From: Synechococcaceae bacterium Bin_79_3
GTDB lineage: Bacteria > Cyanobacteriota > Cyanobacteriia > PCC-6307 > Cyanobiaceae
NCBI GenBank assembly: GCA_009914645.1
Contig: VFLB01000040.1
Span: forward strand, 1-8,685
Direction: 5' to 3'
Length of the DNA stretch: 8,685 bases
Positions 1-5,843 of the stretch are shown here, piece by piece. Under the pieces are notes generated by a model. That model had not been told where the DNA came from. It saw only the letters and a list, made by a program, of their open reading frames with translations, and did no database searches. The position numbers and the translations under genes are program-made. Every line of letters starts with the position of its first letter. Positions within the stretch are counted from its first letter, which is position 1.

Positions 1-671
1 AAAGCTCCAACTTCGGTTGGTTCTTGTCCGTAGATTTTGATTGCGCTGATACCTGAGAGATCTTCCTGAATCAGATCGCTTAATTCCGCCAGATTTTGTT
101 GTTGTTCTCGCTGCTGGCTCATCATGCGCCCGCCAGAGGCACCAACAATCACAAGCATTAAGGGGTAGAGCACCACAGCGGCCAAGCTGAGGCCTGGATC
201 AATAGCAAGCATTGCCGGCAGGGTAAATGCGTAGGCAAGTGCTGTATTTGCAAGGCTTAAAACAGCAAATCCAAGTAGACGCCGCACATTTTCCACATCA
301 CTTGTTGATCTGCTGATTACCTCCCCGCTGCCGGCGCTTTGCACCCAGCCAGGTTCTTGTTTGAGTAGGTGATCAAAAATTTGTTGGCGTAACAAAACTT
401 CCACCTGCCTACCTGCGCCAAATACCAGCACCCGCGACCAAAGCCTCACCCCAGCCATCGCGCTAGCTAGCAAAGCAATCCAGAGGGCTTGATGCAGGAG
501 ATCCCTTAATGAAAATCCAGGTGTGAGGCTGTTAATTGTTTTTTGAACCAGCAGCGGCAGTGTGGTGCCGAGCATGTTCACCACCAGCAAAGCAAAGGCA
601 CCTTTAAGAAGTTGCCTTCTTTGCGGCCGCAAATATCGAGCGATCAAACCTAGTTTCAATGAAGCAAACAT
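1..671 (-). CDS. ABC exporter, N-terminal transmembrane domain (partial)
   Basis: This is the N-terminal part of an ABC exporter half-transporter of the multidrug/lipid (ABCB-like) type; the rest, including the ATPase domain, lies beyond the left edge. The reverse strand is open for 223 codons from an ATG at 671-669. A TTG at 659-657 is a possible later start; I prefer the ATG because it is in frame and has a GGAG about 10 nt upstream. After a basic N-terminus (ARYLRPQRRQLLKG), hydrophobic stretches at about residues 24-43, 57-80, 133-153 and 157-178 look like the first four membrane helices. The segment near 86-103 (GRQVEVLLRQQIFDHLL) and GEVISRSTSDVENVR at 116-130 match the conserved first intracellular loop of this fold. 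The residues near the left edge (DLSGISAIKIYGQE) match the usual helix after TM4. The substrate cannot be told. It is divergent from the next gene. Confidence 0.88.
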   Translation of the reverse strand, partial: MFASLKLGLIARYLRPQRRQLLKGAFALLVVNMLGTTLPLLVQKTINSLTPGFSLRDLLHQALWIALLASAMAGVRLWSRVLVFGAGRQVEVLLRQQIFDHLLKQEPGWVQSAGSGEVISRSTSDVENVRRLLGFAVLSLANTALAYAFTLPAMLAIDPGLSLAAVVLYPLMLVIVGASGGRMMSQQREQQQNLAELSDLIQEDLSGISAIKIYGQEPTEVGA

Positions 672-727
672 CCATTACCGGCTCCAGCGCCCCAAACTAC
701 GAAGCAACTACCACCTACGGCGGTCTA

Positions 728-1054
728 ATGGCAGATGAGTCTTCACAATCCCATCCACTCCATGCCATTGATCGCAACATTGTTGACGCTTTGCTAGCGG
801 CAAAGGAACCAAACAGCGAACAATTGCTTAATGCCGCCAGGCTGTTTATTCGTTATGAGGGATTTCCAGGCGAAGCAGATTTAAAATTAGATCTTGAAAA
901 ATTGTTGCGTTTTTGGGGCCTTGATCGCATGGAGCTAAACAGTCGTTGCAGAGAGCTTTGGGCTTCTGGTTATCGCCCTGGTCAGCAAAATAACGAAGCT
1001 GTAAGCCCCGTTGGCAGTGGTTTTGATTCAACAGATAGTGAAAATGACGTTTAA
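728..1054 (+). CDS. DUF3288-like small cyanobacterial protein of unknown function
   Basis: A 108-residue soluble protein. Its core (HPLHAIDRNIVDALLA, then ARLFIRYEGFPGEADLKLDL and LLRFWGLDRMELNSRCRELW) fits my memory of the cyanobacterial DUF3288 family, which has a conserved IRY-GFPG block, a following D-DL element and a helical C-terminal part. The function of the family is not known to me. The frame is open from an ATG at 659, but I chose the ATG at 728: the family-like sequence begins there, and the earlier start would overlap the divergent ABC gene. The 23 residues encoded before it are Thr/Ser-rich and look non-conserved. No clear Shine-Dalgarno site precedes either start. The last 18 or so residues (NNEAVSPVGSGFDSTDSENDV) are polar and probably disordered. 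A terminator follows about 50 bp after the stop, so this is probably a single-gene transcript. Confidence 0.72.
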   Translation: MADESSQSHPLHAIDRNIVDALLAAKEPNSEQLLNAARLFIRYEGFPGEADLKLDLEKLLRFWGLDRMELNSRCRELWASGYRPGQQNNEAVSPVGSGFDSTDSENDV

Positions 1055-1063
1055 AACACCCCT

Positions 1064-1081
1064 GCCTAGAGCTTTTTAGGC
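1064..1081 (+). other. Weak hairpin between the DUF3288-like gene and the terminator
   Basis: GCCTAGA at 1064-1070 can pair with TTTAGGC at 1075-1081 (seven pairs, one of them G-T) around a GCTT loop. It lies 9 bp after the DUF3288-like stop codon and 25 bp before the strong terminator. With no clean T-run after it, it is probably not a terminator itself. It could be a 3'-end stabilising stem, or the first stem of a two-hairpin leader ahead of trpD. Confidence 0.35.
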
Positions 1082-1106
1082 GAATATTGAAATGTCCCCA
1101 TCACCT

Positions 1107-1140
1107 GGCCCGCGATGCTTTGCATCCGGGTCTTTTTTTT
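1107..1140 (+). terminator. Rho-independent terminator upstream of trpD
   Basis: GGCCCG at 1107-1112 pairs with CGGGTC at 1127-1132 (one G-T), and GATGC at 1114-1118 pairs with GCATC at 1122-1126. This gives an 11-bp stem with one bulged C and a TTT loop, followed directly by eight T residues at 1133-1140. This is a textbook intrinsic terminator on the plus strand and most simply ends the DUF3288-like transcript. It ends only 13 bp before the trpD start codon, which leaves almost no room for a conventional trpD promoter plus leader downstream of it. Confidence 0.88.
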
Positions 1141-1153
1141 AATTTAAATCCAA

Positions 1154-2188
1154 ATGGTTAAGGCTCTACCAGCACTACTTGAGCAGCTTCTTTGTGGGGA
1201 GTGCCTTGATCAAACCCAGGCCACCCACTTGATGCAGGCCTGGTTAAGTGATGGCCTTAGCCCTGCTCAAACCGGTGCGTTTCTTGCCGCATTGCGTTGC
1301 CGAAGCCCCCAGGCCGTGGAGCTTGCAGCGATGGCCGCTGTTTTGCGGGCAGCGGCACCTCTGCCTTGTGCCAGGCCTGCTGGCCCTTTGCTCGATAGCT
1401 GTGGCACCGGCGGCGATGGTGCCAACAGTTTCAATATTTCCACGGCTGTTGCTTTTACAGCCGCCAGTTGTGGGGTGCGTATGGCCAAGCACGGCAACAG
1501 AAGTGCTAGCGGCAAGGTTGGTTCTGCGGATGTGTTGGAGGGGCTTGGAGTTTGCCTTGAGGCCCGGCTTGAAAAAGTGGTTGCGGCCCTAGATCAAGCC
1601 GGCGTTACTTTTTTGTTTGCCCCTGGCTGGCACGGATCCCTTGCAGCACTCGCTCCTCTACGCCGCAGCCTCGGAGTGCGAACGATTTTTAATTTGCTTG
1701 GGCCACTTGTAAATCCACTCACCCCTGATGCCCAAGTGCTTGGGGTGGCAGATCGCAATCTGTTGATGCCCATGGCTGGGGCATTAAAAATTTTGGGCTT
1801 GCAGAGGGCTGTTGTGGTTTACGGCCATGGCGGCTTAGACGAGGCAAGCCTTTCAGGCCCCAGTGAATTGGTAATTCTTGAAAATGGTGAGCTGCGGGCT
1901 GAGTTGTTAGATCCAAGTTCCCTTGGTCTTGTTATTGCCCCTCTGGAGGCCCTAGCGGGTGGCGATTTATCAACTAACACAAAAATCTTGCAAGAAGTGT
2001 TGCAGGGGGCTGGAACTCAAGCGCAGCGAGAGGTGGTGGCCCTAAATACTGCACTTGTTCTTTGGTGTAATGGCTCTGTGTCCAATTGGCGCGATGGATT
2101 GGAGTTAGCCCTAACAAGCCTCAGTAAAGGAGCCCCTTGGCAATGCTTAATCGCCCTGCGCAATGCTTTAAACCCCGTTGAGGGATGA
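1154..2188 (+). CDS. trpD: Anthranilate phosphoribosyltransferase
   Basis: TrpD joins anthranilate to PRPP to make phosphoribosylanthranilate, the second step of tryptophan synthesis from chorismate, in the cytoplasm. The 344-residue length is normal for the free-standing enzyme (no fused glutaminase). An N-terminal helical domain (about 1-75) precedes the phosphoribosyltransferase domain. That domain carries GTGGDG at 84-89 (PRPP/phosphate loop), NIST at 94-97, KHGNR at 112-116, the arginine-bearing LRRSLGVRT near 169-177 (anthranilate site), NLLGPLVNP at 180-188, and the acidic GLDE at 227-230, where the family binds Mg-PRPP. All key motifs are intact. The ATG at 1154 is preceded by AT-rich DNA with no Shine-Dalgarno site and sits 13 bp after a strong terminator. 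Other trp genes are not in the window, as is usual for the dispersed cyanobacterial pathway. The stop codon lies inside a perfect palindrome. Confidence 0.96.
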   Translation: MVKALPALLEQLLCGECLDQTQATHLMQAWLSDGLSPAQTGAFLAALRCRSPQAVELAAMAAVLRAAAPLPCARPAGPLLDSCGTGGDGANSFNISTAVAFTAASCGVRMAKHGNRSASGKVGSADVLEGLGVCLEARLEKVVAALDQAGVTFLFAPGWHGSLAALAPLRRSLGVRTIFNLLGPLVNPLTPDAQVLGVADRNLLMPMAGALKILGLQRAVVVYGHGGLDEASLSGPSELVILENGELRAELLDPSSLGLVIAPLEALAGGDLSTNTKILQEVLQGAGTQAQREVVALNTALVLWCNGSVSNWRDGLELALTSLSKGAPWQCLIALRNALNPVEG

Positions 2189-2210
2189 TTCTTGAATTCC
2201 AAGAATCATC
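2184..2210. repeat. Perfect 11-bp inverted repeat across the trpD stop codon
   Basis: GATGATTCTTG at 2184-2194 is the exact reverse complement of CAAGAATCATC at 2200-2210, with a 5-nt spacer (AATTC). The left arm contains the trpD stop codon, and the right arm ends 10 bp before the carA ATG. No T-run follows, so it is not a standard intrinsic terminator. As RNA it would form a stable stem that could protect the trpD 3' end or mark a processing site. As DNA, its two-fold symmetry would suit a dimeric repressor or activator controlling carA. I cannot tell which from the sequence. Confidence 0.8.
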
Positions 2211-2220
2211 GCCATAGCTG

Positions 2221-3366
2221 ATGGACGCATTGCTCGTGCTCGCCGATGGCATCGTTTTGCGGGGCAGAGGTTTTGGTGCCTGCGGCACTGCTATTGGTGA
2301 AGTTGTTTTTAATACGGGGATGAGCGGTTACCAGGAGGTACTCACCGATCCGAGTTATTCAGGTCAGCTTGTTACCTTCACATACCCAGAATTTGGCAAT
2401 ACCGGAGTTAATAACTTTGATATGCAATCAAATCGTCCTGCTGTGCAGGCGGTAATTAGTAGAGAAATTTCACCCATCGCCAGTAGCTGGCGGGCTACCG
2501 CCACCTTGCCGGATTGGCTCAAGCTCCATGGTGTTGTTGGCTTATGCAACGTTGATACCCGCGCTTTGGTGCGTCATCTCCGGGAGGGAGGAGCAATCAA
2601 TGGTGCCGTTAGCAACGACGGCACTACAGCGGCAAATTTGCTGCAGATGGTGCGATCCGCCCCTTCCATGACGGGGTTAAACCTGGCGGCAAGGGTTTCA
2701 ACTGCAACTCCCTACAAGTGGCATCAGCCCACTGCGGTGGAATTTGATCAGAGGCTGAAAGTTCAGCCCATCCAGCCATATCGAGTGGTGGCAATTGATT
2801 TTGGTATTAAGCGAGCCATTCTTGAGCGGCTCGCGTCCCACGGTTGTGAGCTCATGGTGCTTCCAGCTAATAGCAACTTGGAGCAGGTGCTTGAACAGGA
2901 GCCTGAGGGTGTGTTCCTCTCGAATGGCCCTGGGGATCCCGCTGCAGTTCATGGTGGAATTGAACTAACACGCGGCTTACTTGAGCAACACCAGTTGCCC
3001 ATTTTTGGCATTTGCTTGGGGCATCAAATTCTTGGCCTGGCCCTCGGCGCTAAAAGTTTCAAGCTCGGTTATGGCCATCGAGGTTTAAATCATCCCTGTG
3101 GTGCCAACGGGCTTGTGGAGATCACCAGCCAAAACCATGGATTCGCATTGGAGGCCTCAAGTTTGGATTCCAGCGTCATAAAAATTACCCACCACAACTT
3201 GAACGACGGCACTGTCGCTGCCATCGAGCTGCTAGATAAACCTGTTTTTGGGGTTCAATATCACCCGGAGGCATCCCCCGGCCCCCATGACGCTGATCAT
3301 CATTTCGCCAAATTTGTGGCATTGATGGCGCGGAGGCGTTATTTGGATAAGATTGAGAGCCCTTAG
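2221..3366 (+). CDS. carA: Carbamoyl-phosphate synthase small (glutaminase) subunit
   Basis: CarA hydrolyses glutamine and passes ammonia to CarB, which makes carbamoyl phosphate for pyrimidine and arginine synthesis; carB is not in the window. The 381 residues match the usual length. The N-terminal CPSase small-chain domain (about 1-130) includes [20 protein letters not shown] at 26-45 and [18 protein letters not shown] at 111-128. The class I glutamine amidotransferase domain (about 185-370) carries SNGPGDP at 234-240 and GICLGHQ at 263-269 with nucleophile Cys265. The rest of the triad is His348 and Glu350 in [13 protein letters not shown]. Every catalytic residue is present. The ATG at 2221 gives the expected N-terminus (LLVLADG), and no strong Shine-Dalgarno site is visible. 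It follows trpD by 32 bp, most of it palindrome, and the next gene starts 8 bp after its stop, so carA and the STAS gene are probably co-transcribed. Confidence 0.97.
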   Translation: MDALLVLADGIVLRGRGFGACGTAIGEVVFNTGMSGYQEVLTDPSYSGQLVTFTYPEFGNTGVNNFDMQSNRPAVQAVISREISPIASSWRATATLPDWLKLHGVVGLCNVDTRALVRHLREGGAINGAVSNDGTTAANLLQMVRSAPSMTGLNLAARVSTATPYKWHQPTAVEFDQRLKVQPIQPYRVVAIDFGIKRAILERLASHGCELMVLPANSNLEQVLEQEPEGVFLSNGPGDPAAVHGGIELTRGLLEQHQLPIFGICLGHQILGLALGAKSFKLGYGHRGLNHPCGANGLVEITSQNHGFALEASSLDSSVIKITHHNLNDGTVAAIELLDKPVFGVQYHPEASPGPHDADHHFAKFVALMARRRYLDKIESP

Positions 3367-3369
3367 GGG
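3365..3369 (+). promoter_or_regulatory. Putative ribosome binding site for the STAS gene
   Basis: AGGGG at 3365-3369 overlaps the carA stop codon and lies 5 nt before the TTG at 3375. It is the best Shine-Dalgarno-like match near this gene, which has no ATG or GTG start available, and is the reason for choosing 3375 over the in-frame TTG codons at 3381 and 3405. Confidence 0.45.
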
Positions 3370-3374
3370 TATTT

Positions 3375-3764
3375 TTGCTGTTGAGGACTGGGGCCATCAC
3401 TGAATTGCAGCGACTCACGGTTTCTCTCCGTGGTGGATTTGAACTTAAAGAGCGCTATCTAGTGTTCAGTTTTACTGGCCAGCTGGACGCTTATTCAGAG
3501 CGACAATTTCGGGATTTTGTAACTGAAAATGTGGCTAAATCAAAATTGCCCTTGGTGCTCGATCTGAGCCGTGTTGATTTCATCGACTCCTCAGGGCTTG
3601 GTGCTTTGGTGCAAATTGCCAAGCTGCGCAATGAAGCAAAACAGAAATTTTTTGTTGTAGGTAACAGCCGGGTAGTTCAAACCGTGAAGTTGGTGCGATT
3701 GGAAGCTTTCCTTAATCTTCAACCTGATTTGCCCACTGCTTTGAGCAGCTTTGCTTCTGCCTAA
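3375..3764 (+). CDS. Single-domain STAS protein (anti-sigma factor antagonist-like)
   Basis: A 129-residue protein made of one STAS domain, like the anti-anti-sigma factors SpoIIAA and RsbV. The diagnostic block VLDLSRVDFIDSSGLGALVQ spans 61-80. The serine pair of DSSGLG (residues 72-73) is where family members are phosphorylated by a partner-switching kinase. FSFTGQLDAYS at 31-41 is the typical beta-strand and turn, and FFVVGNSRVVQTVKLVRLE at 92-110 is the second conserved half. No ATG or GTG start exists; TTG at 3375 has an AGGGG upstream, with TTG 3381 or 3405 as alternatives, so the first 5-10 residues are uncertain. No HATPase kinase or PP2C phosphatase gene is adjacent, so any partner is encoded elsewhere. 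It sits 8 bp after carA, and its end is within 13 bp of, or overlaps, the next gene. The STAS assignment is firm; a role in sigma-factor control is inferred. Confidence 0.88.
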   Translation: MLLRTGAITELQRLTVSLRGGFELKERYLVFSFTGQLDAYSERQFRDFVTENVAKSKLPLVLDLSRVDFIDSSGLGALVQIAKLRNEAKQKFFVVGNSRVVQTVKLVRLEAFLNLQPDLPTALSSFASA

Positions 3765-3777
3765 ACCTCCCCCTGGC

Positions 3778-4149
3778 ATGCAGTTGCCCGGGCCTGCCCA
3801 ATTGGCTTGGCTTGGAGATGCAGTGTGGGAGTTGCATCAGCGTTCCCGCTTGGTGCGCTATCAGGCCAGTGCCCATCTGCTACATCGAGCTGGCGTTGAT
3901 CATGTCCGAGCTGAAGCGCAAAGCGCAGCCTTGGCGTTTCTTGAGCCACACCTGAACGCAGCTGAGCTTGATTGGGTTCGTAAAGGCCGCAACGCTGCAG
4001 GTCGAGGACCTCGGCGGGTTGAGCCAGCTATCTATGGACGGGCCTCAGGGTTTGAGACAATGGTTGGCTGGCTCTATCTGTGCAATCCGGAGCGACTCCA
4101 AGAGTTGCTAAGCCATTTTCAGGATTCAACCCTTGATGGCCCGGTATGA
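3778..4149 (+). CDS. mrnC: Mini-ribonuclease III
   Basis: Mini-III is a dimeric, cytoplasmic RNase III catalytic domain without a double-stranded RNA-binding domain. In Bacillus it matures 23S rRNA ends. With the ATG at 3778 the protein is 123 residues, about the family size. LAWLGDAVWELHQR at 9-22 carries the first metal-binding acidic residue (Asp14), VRKGRNAA at 67-74 is the conserved basic Mini-III block, and ASGFETMVGWLYL at 89-101 carries the second acidic residue (Glu93). The frame is open back to a TTG at 3751, which would add nine residues (Pro/Leu-rich) and overlap the STAS stop codon by 14 bp. The ATG is preferred because the conserved fold begins right after it, but coupled translation from the TTG is possible. 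The neighbouring gene just downstream encodes a 23S rRNA methyltransferase, which fits a shared role in large-subunit rRNA maturation. Confidence 0.88.
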   Translation: MQLPGPAQLAWLGDAVWELHQRSRLVRYQASAHLLHRAGVDHVRAEAQSAALAFLEPHLNAAELDWVRKGRNAAGRGPRRVEPAIYGRASGFETMVGWLYLCNPERLQELLSHFQDSTLDGPV

Positions 4150-4155
4150 ATCTGT

Positions 4156-5505
4156 ATGAGCCAGGTTCTCCCTGCCCCCTGCGCCATGGCTCCCCGTCCA
4201 GATAGACCCAAAGGAGAACGCCCCAGGCGGCCCTTCAGCCGTCCTGATGGCCCGGCTAGGGGGGTTGGGCGCCGTTTTGATCGTTCAGATAGACCTTCAG
4301 AAAGATCAGATAGACCAGAAAGGTCAGGCAGACCAGAAAGATCAGCTAGACCAGAACGGGGCGTAGATCGACCTGAGCGTTTCAACCGTTCCGAACGTCC
4401 ACGTTTAGATCGATTTGATAGCGAATTTCCCCGCCCCGAAAGGCCACGTTTCGAGCGATCTCGGCCAGAAAGATCCAGACCGGAGCGTGCCGGCGTAGAT
4501 CGAGCCAGGCCAGAGCGCCTAAGAATTGATCGCCCCGCCCCCTCAGCTAGGGGTAGGCGCTTTTCTTCGCCCGGTGAAAGGCGTTACAGCTCAGAACCTG
4601 TGCTGGAGCCCACAGCCGATAGCAATTCCAGCCCTGAGGTGGACGATCTTGTTTGGGGAAGGCATTCCGCCTTGGCATCCCTTGAAAGTGGCAGGCCAAT
4701 TCATCGAATCTGGTGCACTCCAGAAATGAAATTCAGCAGCCGATTTTTACAACTTCTTAGGGAAGCAAAAGGATCAGGTGTTTTAGTTGAAGAAGTTACC
4801 TGGGCTCGGCTGGCACAACTCAGTGGTGGTGCCGTTCATCAAGGAATTGTGCTTCAAACCGCTGCAGCTGAAACCCTTGATTTATCAACTCTTGTAGAGG
4901 GCTGCAGCCAGCTCGGGGAGGCACCGCTGTTGATGGCGGTTGATGGGCTTACGGATCCCCAGAACCTTGGCGCAATCGTGCGTAGCGCTGAGGCTCTTGG
5001 TGCCCATGGCTTGGTGTTACCGCAACGGCGGAGTGCCGGCTTAACCGGTTCAGTTGCCAAGGTGGCCGCGGGCGCCTTGGAGCATCTCCCAGTAGCGCGG
5101 GTAGTGAATCTAAATAGAGCCTTGGAAACCCTTAAGCAAAACGGTTACCGGGTAGTGGGATTAGCAGAAGAGGGCAGCGTGCCTCTGATGGATGCAGATT
5201 TAGATGGGCCTTTGGTGGTGGTTACAGGTTCAGAGGGAAATGGCCTTTCGATGCTTACTCGCCGCCATTGCGACCAATTAATTCGTATTCCATTGCGGGG
5301 AGTAACCCCAAACTTGAATGCAGCGGTTGCTACAGCTTTACTGCTTTACGAGCTTGCCCGGAGAGGTTGGATGGCCGGTATTCATGGCCAGGATCCAGCT
5401 CCCCGCCTGCAAAGAGTTCAATTGCAAACAGCTCCAGCTGAAGCCATTGCTTCTCCTTCAGACGAACAAATAGGTGACGGATTCAGCGCAGAGATTCGCC
5501 TTTAG
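4156..5505 (+). CDS. rlmB: RlmB/TrmH-family 2'-O-ribose rRNA methyltransferase with Arg/Pro-rich N-terminal extension
   Basis: A SpoU-type SPOUT methyltransferase, probably the enzyme that 2'-O-methylates a guanosine in the 23S rRNA peptidyl-transferase region (G2251 in E. coli). The 449 residues are far longer than the usual 245 or so. Residues about 14-145 are a low-complexity, Arg/Pro/Glu/Asp/Ser-rich, probably disordered extension with RPER repeats. The substrate-binding domain follows (LVWGRHSALASLESG, 165-179; GAVHQGIVLQ, 225-234). The catalytic knotted domain carries motif 1 DPQNLGAIVRSAEALG at 267-282 (Asn270, Arg276), motif 2 VVVTGSEGNGLS at 354-365 (Glu360) and motif 3 IPLRGVTPNLNAAVATALLLYE at 378-399. 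A 46-residue polar tail ends the protein. The ATG at 4156 lies 7 bp after mrnC; an internal ATG at 4186 would remove only ten residues. The family is certain. The exact rRNA site, and whether the tail or extension matters, are inferred or unknown. Confidence 0.9.
   Translation: MSQVLPAPCAMAPRPDRPKGERPRRPFSRPDGPARGVGRRFDRSDRPSERSDRPERSGRPERSARPERGVDRPERFNRSERPRLDRFDSEFPRPERPRFERSRPERSRPERAGVDRARPERLRIDRPAPSARGRRFSSPGERRYSSEPVLEPTADSNSSPEVDDLVWGRHSALASLESGRPIHRIWCTPEMKFSSRFLQLLREAKGSGVLVEEVTWARLAQLSGGAVHQGIVLQTAAAETLDLSTLVEGCSQLGEAPLLMAVDGLTDPQNLGAIVRSAEALGAHGLVLPQRRSAGLTGSVAKVAAGALEHLPVARVVNLNRALETLKQNGYRVVGLAEEGSVPLMDADLDGPLVVVTGSEGNGLSMLTRRHCDQLIRIPLRGVTPNLNAAVATALLLYELARRGWMAGIHGQDPAPRLQRVQLQTAPAEAIASPSDEQIGDGFSAEIRL
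4303..4356 (+). repeat. Three tandem 18-bp repeats in the rlmB extension
   Basis: Three in-frame 18-bp units lie head to tail at 4303-4320, 4321-4338 and 4339-4356, each encoding Arg-Ser-X-Arg-Pro-Glu with X = Asp, Gly, Ala. They share the pattern AGRTCAGNYAGACCAGAA. A degenerate 21-bp copy precedes them (4282-4302) and looser RPER-type copies follow to about 4520. The units use AGA or AGG for arginine, whereas most other arginines in the window use CGN. This suggests recent unit duplication within a fast-evolving disordered segment. Confidence 0.85.
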
Positions 5506-5545
5506 GCCTCTGTGAGGGCAAAATATCGGGGCTTGTCGCTTACAG

Positions 5546-5791
5546 ATGGGTCTTTTTTCTACACCCCTTCGTGCCACTGCCAATGCCTTGGGTTTGGCCT
5601 GGTGGGCGAGGGTTGATACCCGCCAACCAGATGTCATTTACTGGTTTGGACCCTATGTGCGCCGCCATACCTTGGAAGCGAAATTACCAGCTTTTCTTGC
5701 TGATCTCCGCAGTGAGGCGCCTGCGGTTTTGGAGCATCGTCTCGTGCGAACCCGCCGCGGCGAGCCGTTCACGATTGAGCAGCAAAATTAA
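5546..5791 (+). CDS. DUF1816-domain protein
   Basis: A small basic protein of 81 residues that matches the cyanobacterial DUF1816 family: AWWARVDTRQPDVIYWFGPY at 18-37 fits the family pattern of a tryptophan pair, a T-x-x-P step and a Y-x-FGP turn. An EA pair at 44-45 and FLADL at 50-54 follow, and the C-terminal strand is GEPFTIEQQ. I know no established function. The ATG at 5546 is the natural start and comes 40 bp after rlmB, with no good Shine-Dalgarno match. The codon pattern resembles its neighbours, so nothing suggests recent transfer. A 52-bp spacer to gatA contains only weak promoter-like sequence. It is probably co-transcribed with rlmB and gatA, but this could be coincidence in a compact genome. 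Confidence 0.82.
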   Translation: MGLFSTPLRATANALGLAWWARVDTRQPDVIYWFGPYVRRHTLEAKLPAFLADLRSEAPAVLEHRLVRTRRGEPFTIEQQN

Positions 5792-5843
5792 ATCCAAACT
5801 TTTGTCGGCTTGCTGATAGCGTCGCTGCAGTTTTGCTTTTGAG

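Noticed and set aside
659..727. N-terminal extension of the DUF3288-like protein from the ATG at 659
   Set aside because: These 23 residues look unconserved and the start would overlap the divergent ABC gene; the family-like part begins right after the ATG at 728. Not fully excluded.
1248..1592. Plus-strand open frame of 114 codons inside trpD
   Set aside because: It is in another frame of a clearly conserved trpD; the translation is Leu/Pro/Arg-rich with no recognisable domain.
4119..4385. Minus-strand open frame of 88 codons rich in Leu/Ser/Gly repeats
   Set aside because: It lies opposite the tandem repeats of the rlmB extension; its repeats are simply the antisense reading of RSXRPE units and it matches no family.
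4282..4520. Possible CRISPR or intergenic repeat array
   Set aside because: The 18-bp units are contiguous with no spacers, stay in the rlmB frame and encode a repeated peptide, so they are coding repeats.
5506..5530. Possible terminator after rlmB (GCCTC/GAGG-type stem)
   Set aside because: The stem has only four or five pairs with a bulge and is followed by AAAATAT rather than a T-run.
5571..5816. Second plus-strand frame of 81 codons over the DUF1816 gene
   Set aside because: It is the +1 frame of the DUF1816 gene and shows no family motif, whereas the other frame carries the full DUF1816 pattern.
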